This document shows positions 11,202 through 18,050 of a DNA stretch of 36,315 nt, piece after piece. Position 1 is the first letter of the stretch. Each line of letters opens with the position of its first letter. The stretch comes from Gemmiger sp. An87 (GTDB lineage Bacteria > Bacillota > Clostridia > Oscillospirales > Ruminococcaceae), in contig NZ_NFHD01000033.1 of the NCBI RefSeq assembly GCF_002159185.1, positions 1 through 36,315 on the forward strand. Reading direction: 5' to 3'. Both the position numbers and the translations under genes were made by a program. Below the pieces are notes generated by a model. It was given only the letters and a program-made list of their open reading frames with translations, was not told the DNA's origin and did no database searches.

Positions 11202-11233
11202 GCCCGGCCGGGCAAAAAAGCACCCGGTCGGGC
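11202..11233 (-). other. Stem-loop between pyrE and carA
   Basis: GCCCGGCCGGG (11202-11212) and CCCGGTCGGGC (11223-11233) form an 11-base stem with one A-C mismatch in the minus-strand RNA. The ten-base loop holds six U. It has no T run after it, so it is more likely an mRNA-stability or processing element than a terminator. Confidence 0.45.
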
Positions 11234-11245
11234 TCAGAAAAGTGA

Positions 11246-11839
11246 TCACAGGGTCTGCTTTGCCTGCTCCTTCATCTTGCGGCTGCCCAGGTGCACCAGA
11301 GGCAGCTTGCCCTCCTTGCAGATGGGGCACTCCTCGGGCAGGTAGTTGGGCAGGTCCAGCTTGGCAGCGCTGGCCAGGATGGGAATGGGAGAGGGAGCGT
11401 CGGCCTTGGTGCGGTCCACTACGCAAACGATGCCCAGGCACTCGCCGCCGGCCTCTTCGATCACGCGCTTGGTCTCCAGGCTGGAGATACCGGTGGTCAC
11501 CACGTCCTCGGCGATGATGCACTTCTCGCCGGGCTTGATGGCGAAGCGCTTCAGGGTCATCACATTGTCCACACGCTCGGTGAAGATGGCGCGCTTGCCC
11601 AGCTGGCGGCCCAGCTCGTAGGCGTACACGATGCCGCCCATGGCGGGTCCGACGATCACGTCAATGTCCATATCCTTCAGCTTCTCGGCCACGTTCGCCA
11701 TCACCTTGGCGCACTGGTCGGGGTACTGCTGCAGGAAAGCCATCTGGCAGTAGGCGCTGGAATGGCGGCCGCTGCTCAGCAGGAAGTGGCCCTCCAGAAA
11801 GGCTTCGCACTCTTTCAAGATCTCGATGGTGTTGTTCAT
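11246..11839 (-). CDS. pyrE: Orotate phosphoribosyltransferase
   Basis: A 197-residue cytosolic enzyme that joins orotate to PRPP, giving OMP. The PRPP-binding motif is CIIAEDVVTTGIS near residues 107-119, and the N terminus has the family pattern EGHFLLSSGRHSSAYCQ. The C-terminal 35 residues hold a Cys pair (EECPICKEG) also found in the longer clostridial PyrE forms. The ATG at 11839 has GGAGAGG upstream. A 153-base gap with a possible internal promoter separates it from pyrD. Confidence 0.95.
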   Translation of the reverse strand: MNNTIEILKECEAFLEGHFLLSSGRHSSAYCQMAFLQQYPDQCAKVMANVAEKLKDMDIDVIVGPAMGGIVYAYELGRQLGKRAIFTERVDNVMTLKRFAIKPGEKCIIAEDVVTTGISSLETKRVIEEAGGECLGIVCVVDRTKADAPSPIPILASAAKLDLPNYLPEECPICKEGKLPLVHLGSRKMKEQAKQTL

Positions 11840-11898
11840 GGTAACCTCTCCTCTACTCTATCTGAAAACAATTGATAACTGTTCTGTCTCCGGCAATT

Positions 11899-11926
11899 TT
11901 TATACTGCGAGTTTTAAAGCACTCAA
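11899..11926 (-). promoter_or_regulatory. Possible internal promoter for pyrE-carA-carB
   Basis: Minus strand TTGAGT (11926-11921), 16-base spacer, TATAAA (11904-11899), in an AT-rich stretch that stands out from its GC-rich surroundings. It would give UTP-independent transcription of pyrE and carAB, useful because carbamoyl phosphate also feeds arginine synthesis. Activity is inferred. Confidence 0.5.
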
Positions 11927-11959
11927 TTTTTACACAAGGCTGCCGGTCAAAAATTGGAT

Positions 11960-11984
11960 GCCTTTGCGCAATGAACGCAAAAGC
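11960..11984 (-). terminator. Weak stem-loop after pyrD
   Basis: A nine-pair stem with one G-U pair (GCTTTTGCG / CGCAAAGGC in the minus-strand RNA, loop of seven) starts nine bases after the pyrD stop. A five-U run follows six bases later. It may end part of the upstream transcript, so that the possible promoter at 11899-11926 restarts transcription. Confidence 0.4.
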
Positions 11985-11992
11985 CGCCAATG

Positions 11993-12904
11993 TTACACCC
12001 GGGCGCAGCCGCGGATCTCGTCCAGGGTCTCTACCCCGTGTGCCTCCATCCAGGCGGCGATCTCGTCGGTGATGGTCTCGCAGGCGCGGGGATTCATGAA
12101 GTTCGCGGTGCCCACCTGCACGGCGGTGGCGCCTGCCATGATGAACTCCAGCGCATCGGCGCCGGTCAGGATGCCGCCCAGGCCGATCACCGGCACATTC
12201 ACCGCGCCGCAGACCTGGTAGACCATGCGCAGAGCGATGGGCTTGATGGCCGGGCCGGACAGACCCGCAAAAATATTGTTGAACACCGGGCGGCGCTTTT
12301 CCAGATCAATGGCGCAGGCCTGGAAGGTGTTTACCAGGCTCAGCGCGTCCGCGCCCGCCTCCACGCAGGCGGCGGCCATCTGGCAGATGTCCTCAGCCTG
12401 GGGGCTCAGCTTCACGATCAGGGGCTTTTTGCAGACCGCACGCACACGGCTGACCACCTCTTTGGCGCTCTCGGCCTTGATGCCGTAGGCGATGCCGCCC
12501 TGCTTCACGTTGGGGCAGCTGATGTTCAGCTCCACAAAATCCACGCTGGTGGGGTTGAGCAGCTCGGCGCCCTTCTCGTAGTCCTCGATGCAGCCGCCGC
12601 CCAGGTTGGCCCAGATGGTGGTGCCCAGGGTTTCCATCACCGGCAGCTCATGGTCGATGAAGTGCTGCACACCGGGGTTCTGCAGGCCGATGGAGTTGAT
12701 CAGTCCGCTGGGGGTCTCCAGCAGGCGCTCGCCCTGGTTGCCCGCCTTGGGGATCAGAGTGATGCCCTTGCCGCTGATGCCGCCCAGTTTTTTCAGATCC
12801 ACCATGCCGGCGTATTCCTCGCCGAAGCCGAAGGTGCCGGACGCACCCACCACCGGGCCGGCCATTTCCTTTCCCAGCAGGTTTACCTTCAGGGATACGC
12901 TCAT
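11993..12904 (-). CDS. pyrD: Dihydroorotate dehydrogenase, class 1B catalytic subunit
   Basis: A 303-residue FMN enzyme that oxidises dihydroorotate to orotate and passes electrons through PyrK to NAD+. Class 1B is shown by the Cys base in NISCPN (C130) and by the adjacent pyrK gene. The FMN-binding end has VPVIGLGGILTGADALEFIMAGA. The start at 12904 is fixed by the four-base ATGA overlap with the pyrK stop, so the subunits are made coupled. Confidence 0.96.
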   Translation of the reverse strand: MSVSLKVNLLGKEMAGPVVGASGTFGFGEEYAGMVDLKKLGGISGKGITLIPKAGNQGERLLETPSGLINSIGLQNPGVQHFIDHELPVMETLGTTIWANLGGGCIEDYEKGAELLNPTSVDFVELNISCPNVKQGGIAYGIKAESAKEVVSRVRAVCKKPLIVKLSPQAEDICQMAAACVEAGADALSLVNTFQACAIDLEKRRPVFNNIFAGLSGPAIKPIALRMVYQVCGAVNVPVIGLGGILTGADALEFIMAGATAVQVGTANFMNPRACETITDEIAAWMEAHGVETLDEIRGCARV

Positions 12905-13668
12905 GCGCCGAACACCTCCTTGGAATCGAATACAGGGCCTTCCTTGCACACGCACTTGCCGCCGGTCTCGGTGTGGCAGGTGCAGCCCAGGCAGGCGCCG
13001 ATGCCGCAGGCCATCTTGCGCTCCAGGCTCACGATGCAGCGGGTGCCCACAGCGTCGCAGAGCTTGGCCACAGCCCGCATCATGGGCTCGGGACCGCAGC
13101 AGAGCACCAGGTCGTACTCCTCGGGCTTGAGCAGCTGAGTCACGAAGCCATGGAAACCGAAGCGGCCGCTGTCGGTGGCCAGCTGGACCTTGCCGCACAC
13201 CTGGGTGAAGCGGTCCATGCCATAGGGCTCGTCCCGGAAGCCGCAGAAGTAGTCGGCCTTGGTGCCCGCCTCGCACAGCTCCTTGGCCAGCTGGTACAGG
13301 GGGGCGGTACCGATGCCGCCGCCCACCAGGGCCACCCGCTTGCCCGCGGCCTCAGCCACATTGAAGCCGTTGCCCGCAGGGCCCACCAGGCTCAGGGTGT
13401 CACCGGGGACCAGAGCCGCCAGCTTTTCGGTGCCCTTGCCCCGCACCTCGTACAGGAAGTCCAGGGTGGCCAGCTCGGGGTCATAGGAGTGCACGCTGAT
13501 GGGGCGGCTCAGCACCGGGGCCACATCCGCGGGCCAGCAGCGCAGCATGAAGAACTGGCCGGCTTTGGGGGCCTTGTCCCGCCGGGGCCAGCTCACGGTC
13601 ATCAGGCGGATGGTATCGGTCAGTCGCTGGTGCTCCAGAACCTTTACATCACAGGCGATCACAGGCAT
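12901..13668 (-). CDS. pyrK: Dihydroorotate dehydrogenase electron transfer subunit
   Basis: A 255-residue FAD and [2Fe-2S] protein that moves electrons from PyrD FMN to NAD+. The N-terminal FAD domain has RPISVHSYD (55-63), the NAD-binding part has VALVGGGIGTAPLY (112-125), and the iron-sulfur ligands are C221, C226, C229 and C241. The start overlaps the 3' end of pyrF by 20 bases and the stop overlaps the pyrD start by four. Confidence 0.96.
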   Translation of the reverse strand: MPVIACDVKVLEHQRLTDTIRLMTVSWPRRDKAPKAGQFFMLRCWPADVAPVLSRPISVHSYDPELATLDFLYEVRGKGTEKLAALVPGDTLSLVGPAGNGFNVAEAAGKRVALVGGGIGTAPLYQLAKELCEAGTKADYFCGFRDEPYGMDRFTQVCGKVQLATDSGRFGFHGFVTQLLKPEEYDLVLCCGPEPMMRAVAKLCDAVGTRCIVSLERKMACGIGACLGCTCHTETGGKCVCKEGPVFDSKEVFGA

Positions 13669-14515
13669 TCTTGATGGCCTCCTTCATGTTTACACACTCG
13701 TTGTAGGCAGCTTGGGCGAATTCCACGCCGGGCTGCTTCTTGTAAGCCAGCAGGATACCACGGCTGGAGTTCACCACGCCGCCGTTGCCTGCGCTCAGGT
13801 ACTGGGCGATGTCCTCGGCGGTGCCGCCCTGGGCGCCGTAGCCGGGGATCAGGAAGAAGCTGTCCTTATAGCGGGCGCGGATCTCGGCCGCCTCCTCGAT
13901 GTGGGTGCCGCCGATGACCAGGCCCAGGCTGGAGTAGCCGTGCTCGCCCATGCAGCTCTTACCCATGGCGTTCAGCTTGTCGCCAACCATGTCGTACACG
14001 TGGCGGCCGTCGGCCAGCTTCTCGTACTCGAAGTCCTTGGCGCCGGGGTTGGAGGTGCGCACCAGTACGAACACGCCCTTGCCCTTCTCTTCCACAAACG
14101 GCATATAGGGCTTGATGGAATCCAGGCCCATGTAGGGGGCCAGGGTGATGAAATCGGCCTCGAAATCGCCCTCGAAGTGGGCCTTGGCATACATCTCGGC
14201 TGTCTTGGCGATGTCGCCGCGCTTGATGTCGGCAATCACCGGCACGCCGGTGGCCTTCACGTAGTCCAGGGTCTTCTTGTAGGCGTTCAGGCCGTCCAGA
14301 CCCAGGCTCTCGTAGTAAGCAATCTGCACCTTGAAGCAGCCTGCCACAGACTTGGTGGCGTCCACAATGGCCTGGTTGAAGCGCACGATGTTCTCACCGG
14401 CAGTGAGCTCAGCCTTGGCAAAGCCCTCCGGCAGATAGGAAAAATCGGTGTCCAGTCCCACGCACACCGGGCCGCGGGCAGCAACAGCTTCGTACAGTTT
14501 GTCCATGTTGGTCAT
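13649..14515 (-). CDS. pyrF: Orotidine 5'-phosphate decarboxylase
   Basis: A 288-residue enzyme that decarboxylates OMP to UMP, the last step of the pathway. The catalytic set DxKxxD is D96-K98-D101 in VIADIKRGDI. The length and the long C-terminal part (GYGAQGGTAED) fit the type 2 (longer) PyrF group rather than the 230-residue Bacillus form. The ATG at 14515 has GGAGAGG upstream. A good internal -10 element lies in the gap before it. Confidence 0.96.
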   Translation of the reverse strand: MTNMDKLYEAVAARGPVCVGLDTDFSYLPEGFAKAELTAGENIVRFNQAIVDATKSVAGCFKVQIAYYESLGLDGLNAYKKTLDYVKATGVPVIADIKRGDIAKTAEMYAKAHFEGDFEADFITLAPYMGLDSIKPYMPFVEEKGKGVFVLVRTSNPGAKDFEYEKLADGRHVYDMVGDKLNAMGKSCMGEHGYSSLGLVIGGTHIEEAAEIRARYKDSFFLIPGYGAQGGTAEDIAQYLSAGNGGVVNSSRGILLAYKKQPGVEFAQAAYNECVNMKEAIKNACDRL

Positions 14516-14604
14516 TGTGAACCTCTCCTTTTCATCTTCTTCATCTTTGGTCCGGCAAAAGCCGGTTTTTGTTTGGTGTTCAAGTGCGAGGATTCTCTTC
14601 CTCT

Positions 14605-14633
14605 ATTATAAAGGATGGCGGCGTTTTTCGCCA
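14605..14633 (-). promoter_or_regulatory. Possible internal promoter before pyrF
   Basis: Minus strand TATAAT (14610-14605) with TGGCGA (14633-14628) 17 bases upstream. The -10 is perfect and the -35 weak, and it overlaps the end of pyrC. A small CCGGC-TTTT-GCCGG hairpin lies downstream in the 121-base gap. It would let pyrFKDE be transcribed past the leader control. Confidence 0.5.
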
Positions 14634-14636
14634 GAT

Positions 14637-15809
14637 TCAGCGCCGGTAGGTTACGCGGCCGCCCCGGATGGTCAGATCCACCCGGCCATAGAGCGTTACG
14701 CCGTCAAAGGGGGTGTTGTGGCTCTTGGAGTGCATGGCAGCGGCATCCACCACATAAGGGGTGTCCAGCTCCACCAGGGTCAGGTCGGCATCCATGCCCA
14801 CCTGAATGGCGCCCTTGCCTGCAAGGCCCAGGATTGCCGCCGGGAAGCGGCTCATCAGCGCCTCCAGGTAGTACAGGTCCAGGCCCTGTTCCCGGCACAG
14901 TTTGGTGTAGCACACACCGAAGGCGGTCTCCAGCCCGATCATGCCCGCCGCGCCGTTTGCCTTGTCCTCGGCAGAGTGGGGGGCGTGGTCGGTAGCGATG
15001 GCGTCCACCACGCCGGTGCGGATGGCCTCCACCAGGGCCTCCACGTCCTCCGCCTGGCGGATGGGCGGATTCACCCGGTAGTCGGTATCCGCAAACCACA
15101 GGTGGTGGGGAGTCACCTCACAGGTGACCGGCACGCCCCGGCGCTTCGCGTCGCCGATGGCGGCCACGGCTTCCTTGGTGCTCACATGGCACATATGCAG
15201 CCGGGTGCCGTAATACTCGCTCAGGTGCAGGTTGCGCACCGTCTCGATGTTCTCGGCCAGGCGGTAATCCCATTTGGAGATCTCCATGTCCTCAGCGTGG
15301 CTCATCAGCACCAGATCCCGCTGGGCGCAGATGGCAAAGGCCTTGGCCATCACCTCATTGTTCTGCACGCCCTTGCCGTCCTCGGTAATGAAACGCAGAT
15401 CCTCGGGCAGGCTCTTCAGATGGTCCAGGGTGTGGCCGTCGAAGTTCTCGGTGATGGAGATGGTCTGATTGGCTCCGCAGATGCCCAGGCGCTCGGCCTC
15501 GTCCATCACGGCGTGGGCCTGCGCGGCGCTGGAGCACACCGGCTTTGTGTTGGGCATCAGGTTCACGAAGGTGTAACCGCCCGCGGCTGCGGCCGCGCTG
15601 CCGGTGGCGATGTCCTCCTTGTATTCAAAGCCCGGGGTGCGCCAGTGGCAGTGCAGATCGATGAAGCCGGGCAGCAGGGTGCGGCCGGCGGCGTCGATCA
15701 CCTCTTCCCCGTGGGCGGGCATATCCTGCATCAGGCCCGCGATCTTGCCGTTCCGGATCAGCACATCCACCCGGGTCCCGTCCGACAGTTTTGCGTTTTT
15801 GATGAGCAT
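14637..15809 (-). CDS. pyrC: Dihydroorotase
   Basis: A 390-residue class I zinc amidohydrolase that cyclises carbamoyl aspartate to dihydroorotate. Metal and substrate residues are visible: HCHWR (53-57), MPNTKP, HMCHVST and ATDHAPHS. The ATG at 15809 is chosen because GAGGAGG lies eight bases upstream; the open frame extends 22 codons further but without a start signal. It is the first enzyme gene of the operon and lies 30 bases after the attenuator T run, so its expression should depend on read-through there. Aspartate carbamoyltransferase (pyrB), normally its neighbour, is not in this window. Confidence 0.96.
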   Translation of the reverse strand: MLIKNAKLSDGTRVDVLIRNGKIAGLMQDMPAHGEEVIDAAGRTLLPGFIDLHCHWRTPGFEYKEDIATGSAAAAAGGYTFVNLMPNTKPVCSSAAQAHAVMDEAERLGICGANQTISITENFDGHTLDHLKSLPEDLRFITEDGKGVQNNEVMAKAFAICAQRDLVLMSHAEDMEISKWDYRLAENIETVRNLHLSEYYGTRLHMCHVSTKEAVAAIGDAKRRGVPVTCEVTPHHLWFADTDYRVNPPIRQAEDVEALVEAIRTGVVDAIATDHAPHSAEDKANGAAGMIGLETAFGVCYTKLCREQGLDLYYLEALMSRFPAAILGLAGKGAIQVGMDADLTLVELDTPYVVDAAAMHSKSHNTPFDGVTLYGRVDLTIRGGRVTYRR

Positions 15810-15839
15810 TAAAGCGCCTCCTCTCAGCGAAAAAAGCTT

Positions 15840-15874
15840 AAAAAAAATGACTCTTCCCGAAAAAGGAAAAGTCA
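15840..15874 (-). terminator. Putative attenuator in the pyr operon leader
   Basis: In the minus-strand RNA UGACUUUUCC (15874-15865), loop UUUUUCG, GGAAGAGUCA (15857-15848) forms a ten-pair stem with one U-G pair, followed by eight U (15847-15840). It is a textbook intrinsic terminator placed between the operon promoter and pyrC. Its first three stem bases are the UGA stop of the leader peptide, so a ribosome finishing the leader would block the stem. No PyrR-type binding loop is visible. Confidence 0.85.
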
Positions 15875-15952
15875 AACAAAGACCCCATGCGCCAGCAAGA
15901 AGAATACCGAAGCCAGAACAAATGCAACCTGCTTGCCGATCATCTTGCTCAT
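15872..15952 (-). CDS. pyr operon leader peptide, 26 residues
   Basis: A short open frame (81 bases) begins 34 bases after the predicted transcription start, with a perfect AAGGAGG (15966-15960) seven bases before the ATG. The product begins MSKMIGKQ and continues as one hydrophobic run rich in Val, Phe, Leu and Ala. The 3' half of its mRNA is rich in U (UAUUCUUCUUG, GUCUUUGUUUGA), and the stop codon is the first three bases of the terminator stem. The layout matches the E. coli pyrL leader in principle: pausing of RNA polymerase at U tracts when UTP is low lets the ribosome catch up and prevent termination. A genuine small membrane protein is the main alternative. Confidence 0.75.
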   Translation of the reverse strand: MSKMIGKQVAFVLASVFFLLAHGVFV

Positions 15953-15992
15953 GGTTTCGCCTCCTTGCCGCCGGGTCAATTTAAATCGTCTG

Positions 15993-16021
15993 ATTCTACC
16001 ACAGTTCGCACGGCTTGTCAA
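15993..16021 (-). promoter_or_regulatory. pyr operon promoter
   Basis: Minus strand TTGACA (16021-16016), 17 bases, TAGAAT (15998-15993): a near-perfect sigma-A promoter. The start would be at about 15986, only 34 bases before the leader ATG, which leaves no room for an upstream PyrR site. A perfect palindrome GACAATTGTC (16022-16031) abuts the -35 element. Confidence 0.85.
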
Positions 16022-16031
16022 GACAATTGTC
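16022..16031. promoter_or_regulatory. Palindrome abutting the pyr promoter
   Basis: GACAATTGTC is a perfect ten-base palindrome directly upstream of the pyr -35. With the overlapping TTGTC-AA-GACAA (16015-16026) it makes three regularly spaced half-sites. It could be a repressor or activator site; no regulator gene for it is evident here. Confidence 0.4.
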
Positions 16032-16046
16032 ATATTCTGCCGGATG

Positions 16047-16077
16047 AAAAGGGCGGCTTCCAAACCGGAAGCCGCCC
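16047..16077 (-). terminator. Intrinsic terminator of the second marR-MATE operon
   Basis: GGGCGGCTTCC (16051-16061), loop of five, GGAAGCCGCCC (16067-16077) is a perfect 11-pair stem followed by TTTTC on the minus strand, eight bases after the MATE stop codon. It insulates the pyr promoter that follows. Confidence 0.85.
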
Positions 16078-16084
16078 TCTACAT

Positions 16085-17467
16085 TCAGGAAGCCTGTTCC
16101 TTCGGTGCGCCGATCTGGCGCAGCGCCTTGCGGAACTGGAAACTGAACAGAATCACCGTGAAGGTCACGGCCAGTGCATCCGCCACCGGCTCAGCCATAT
16201 AGACCGCCATGGTCTTGTCGGCCGGGAAAAGCCGGGGCATCAGATAGATCAGCGGCACCAGCAGCACAAACTTGCGGGTCACCGCCACCGCGATGGAGGC
16301 TTTGGCGTAGCCCAGCGAGGTGAAGGTCATCTGGCAGGCGATCTGCGCACCGAATACCAGCAGCACCGCGCAGTAGCAGCGGATGGCCGGTACCGCGAAG
16401 GCAATCAGCTCCTGGTCCGAGGTGAACACCCCTGCAAAGGTCTGGGGGAACAGCATCAGGAACGCCCACAGCACCACCGAGTAGGTCAGACTGGTGCGCA
16501 GCAGAAGGAAATATGCCTTTTTCACCCGGTCGGCGTTGCCCGCACCGTAGTTGAAGCTCACGATGGGCTGCGCGCCCTGCCCCAGTCCCTGCAGCGGCAG
16601 CAGTGCAAACTGCATTACACTGGTGAGAATGGTCATGGCGCCCACCGCCAGATCGCCGCCGTATTCCCGCAGCGAGGTGTTGAAGCACACCGAGATCACA
16701 CTCTCGCTGGCCTGCATGATGAAGGTGGCCAGACCCAGCGCCACACAGGGCAGGATCACCGCCGGGCGCAGAATCATGTTCCGGGGCCGGATGCGCCAGA
16801 TGGTGCGCTTGCCCAGCAAAAAGCTTACCACCCATGCGCAGCTCACCGCCTGGCTCAGCACGGTGGCCAGGGCCGCGCCCCGTACACCCATAGAGAAGCC
16901 GAAGATGAAGATGGGGTCCAGCACAATGTTGCATACCGCGCCAATCAACACCGACAGCATAGCCGTTTTGGAAAAGCCCTGGGCGATGATAAAGGAGTTC
17001 ATGCCCAGCGTGAGCTGCACGAACACGGTGCCCAGCGCGTAGATGTCCATATAAGCGGTGGCGTAACCGATGGTGTTCTCGGTGGCGCCGAAGGCCATCA
17101 GGATCGGCCGGTTGAACACCAGCAGCACCCCGGTGAGCACCGCCGACACAATCAGCAGCAGACAGAAGCAGTTGCCCAGCGCCTGCTCGGCAGACCTGTT
17201 GTCCCCCCGGCCCATGGCGATGGAGGCCCGGGGCGCGCCGCCCGCGCCCGCCAGCATGGCAAAGGCGGACACAATCATGATCACCGGCATGCACACGCCC
17301 ATACCGGTGAGGGCATAGGCCCCCTCGCCGGGGATGTGGCCGATGTAGATGCGATCCACCAGATTGTACAGCATGTTGATCAGCTGGGCCACCACCGCCG
17401 GGGCAGCCATCTTCACCAGCAGCCGGCCCACCGGCTGGGTTCCCAGCTGGCTCTTATCCTCATTCAT
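16085..17467 (-). CDS. MATE family efflux transporter (MepA-like), second copy
   Basis: A 460-residue polytopic MATE protein with about 12 membrane segments. Characteristic stretches are MAAPAVVAQLINMLYNLVDR in the first helix, the mid-protein repeat NIVLDPIFIF, and GQGAQPIVSFNYGAG of the second half. It is clearly diverged from the MATE at 1486-2841 but belongs to the same broad MepA-like group. The ATG at 17467 is fixed by the ATGA overlap with the MarR stop and by GGGAGG upstream. It is the target gene of the MarR protein encoded just before it. The substrate is unknown. Confidence 0.9.
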   Translation of the reverse strand: MNEDKSQLGTQPVGRLLVKMAAPAVVAQLINMLYNLVDRIYIGHIPGEGAYALTGMGVCMPVIMIVSAFAMLAGAGGAPRASIAMGRGDNRSAEQALGNCFCLLLIVSAVLTGVLLVFNRPILMAFGATENTIGYATAYMDIYALGTVFVQLTLGMNSFIIAQGFSKTAMLSVLIGAVCNIVLDPIFIFGFSMGVRGAALATVLSQAVSCAWVVSFLLGKRTIWRIRPRNMILRPAVILPCVALGLATFIMQASESVISVCFNTSLREYGGDLAVGAMTILTSVMQFALLPLQGLGQGAQPIVSFNYGAGNADRVKKAYFLLLRTSLTYSVVLWAFLMLFPQTFAGVFTSDQELIAFAVPAIRCYCAVLLVFGAQIACQMTFTSLGYAKASIAVAVTRKFVLLVPLIYLMPRLFPADKTMAVYMAEPVADALAVTFTVILFSFQFRKALRQIGAPKEQAS

Positions 17468-17907
17468 TCCCGTTGCCTCCCTTTTTCCGAAAGATTCTTC
17501 ACGATCCGCCCGTACAAGGCGGCAAAGCACTCAGCGTCCTGGGGAGAAAAGTCCCGGAAGGCCTGTTCCCAGAAGGTCTGCTGGGCTTCCAGCAGCTGGG
17601 GCATCAGCTGCCCCGCCGCCTCGGTCAGGCTCAGGTGTACCCGCCGCCGGTCCTCGGCATCCTGGCTGCGCGCCAGAAGGCCCTTGCCCATCAGTACCTC
17701 CACCGCCTGGGACACATTGCTCTTGGGCAGCCCCCGCAGAGCCACGATGTCCCGGGCGGTATCCCGGCCGGGGTTGTTGTGCAGAAAGACCAGAATGTCG
17801 AATTCCATCTGAGAAATGCCCACCCTGCGGCAAACTGCCCGGCGCTGGGCATCATAAAAGCGGGTGATTACCCGCAGGCCGTTCACAAGCTCCATGTGGT
17901 TGTTCAC
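17464..17907 (-). CDS. MarR family transcriptional regulator, second copy
   Basis: A 147-residue winged-helix repressor. The DNA-binding part is DIVALRGLPKSNVSQAVEVL with the wing RSQDAEDRRRVHLSLTEAG-like pattern, near residues 55-100. The start is a GTG (17907-17905) with AAGGGG nine bases upstream; an internal ATG four codons later has no ribosome site. Its stop overlaps the start of the MATE gene (ATGA), so the two are coupled. It probably represses its own operon through AACAA-A-TTGTT at 17940-17950. Confidence 0.88.
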   Translation of the reverse strand: MNNHMELVNGLRVITRFYDAQRRAVCRRVGISQMEFDILVFLHNNPGRDTARDIVALRGLPKSNVSQAVEVLMGKGLLARSQDAEDRRRVHLSLTEAAGQLMPQLLEAQQTFWEQAFRDFSPQDAECFAALYGRIVKNLSEKGRQRE

Positions 17908-17939
17908 AGCCCCTCGCCCCTTTCCGTTTTTGTTCGTTT

Positions 17940-17998
17940 AACAAATTGTTTGTTTTTATAACTATTTGCCATTATACTCCTTTTCCATGGCAAGTCAA
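17940..17998 (-). promoter_or_regulatory. Promoter and operator of the second marR-MATE operon
   Basis: Minus strand TTGACT (17998-17993), 16 bases, TATAAT (17976-17971) is a good sigma-A promoter. The 11-base inverted repeat AACAA-A-TTGTT (17940-17950) lies about 20 bases into the transcript and is a candidate MarR operator. It differs from the operator of the first pair. Confidence 0.7.
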
Positions 17999-18043
17999 CA
18001 CCCCCGGGCAACGGGAACCTTACGTTCCTCTGCCCGAGGGTGT
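17998..18043. terminator. Long stem-loop after the MFS gene
   Basis: ACACCC-C-CGGGCA ... TGCCCG-A-GGGTGT with an inner GGAAC/GTTCC stem. The T run (CTTTTG) lies on its plus-strand side, although the gene it follows (MFS, minus) is read the other way, where only TGTTGACTT follows. It probably still ends the MFS transcript, and its base overlaps the -35 of the next promoter. Confidence 0.5.
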
Positions 18044-18050
18044 CTTTTGT

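Noticed and set aside
15953-15998. A PyrR-binding loop in the pyr leader
   Set aside because: Only about 34 bases lie between the predicted start and the leader ATG, and no PyrR-type hairpin or antiterminator pairing was found.
15872-16063. A 63-codon version of the leader frame starting at 16063
   Set aside because: It would begin upstream of the promoter; only the AAGGAGG-linked ATG at 15952 fits the transcript.
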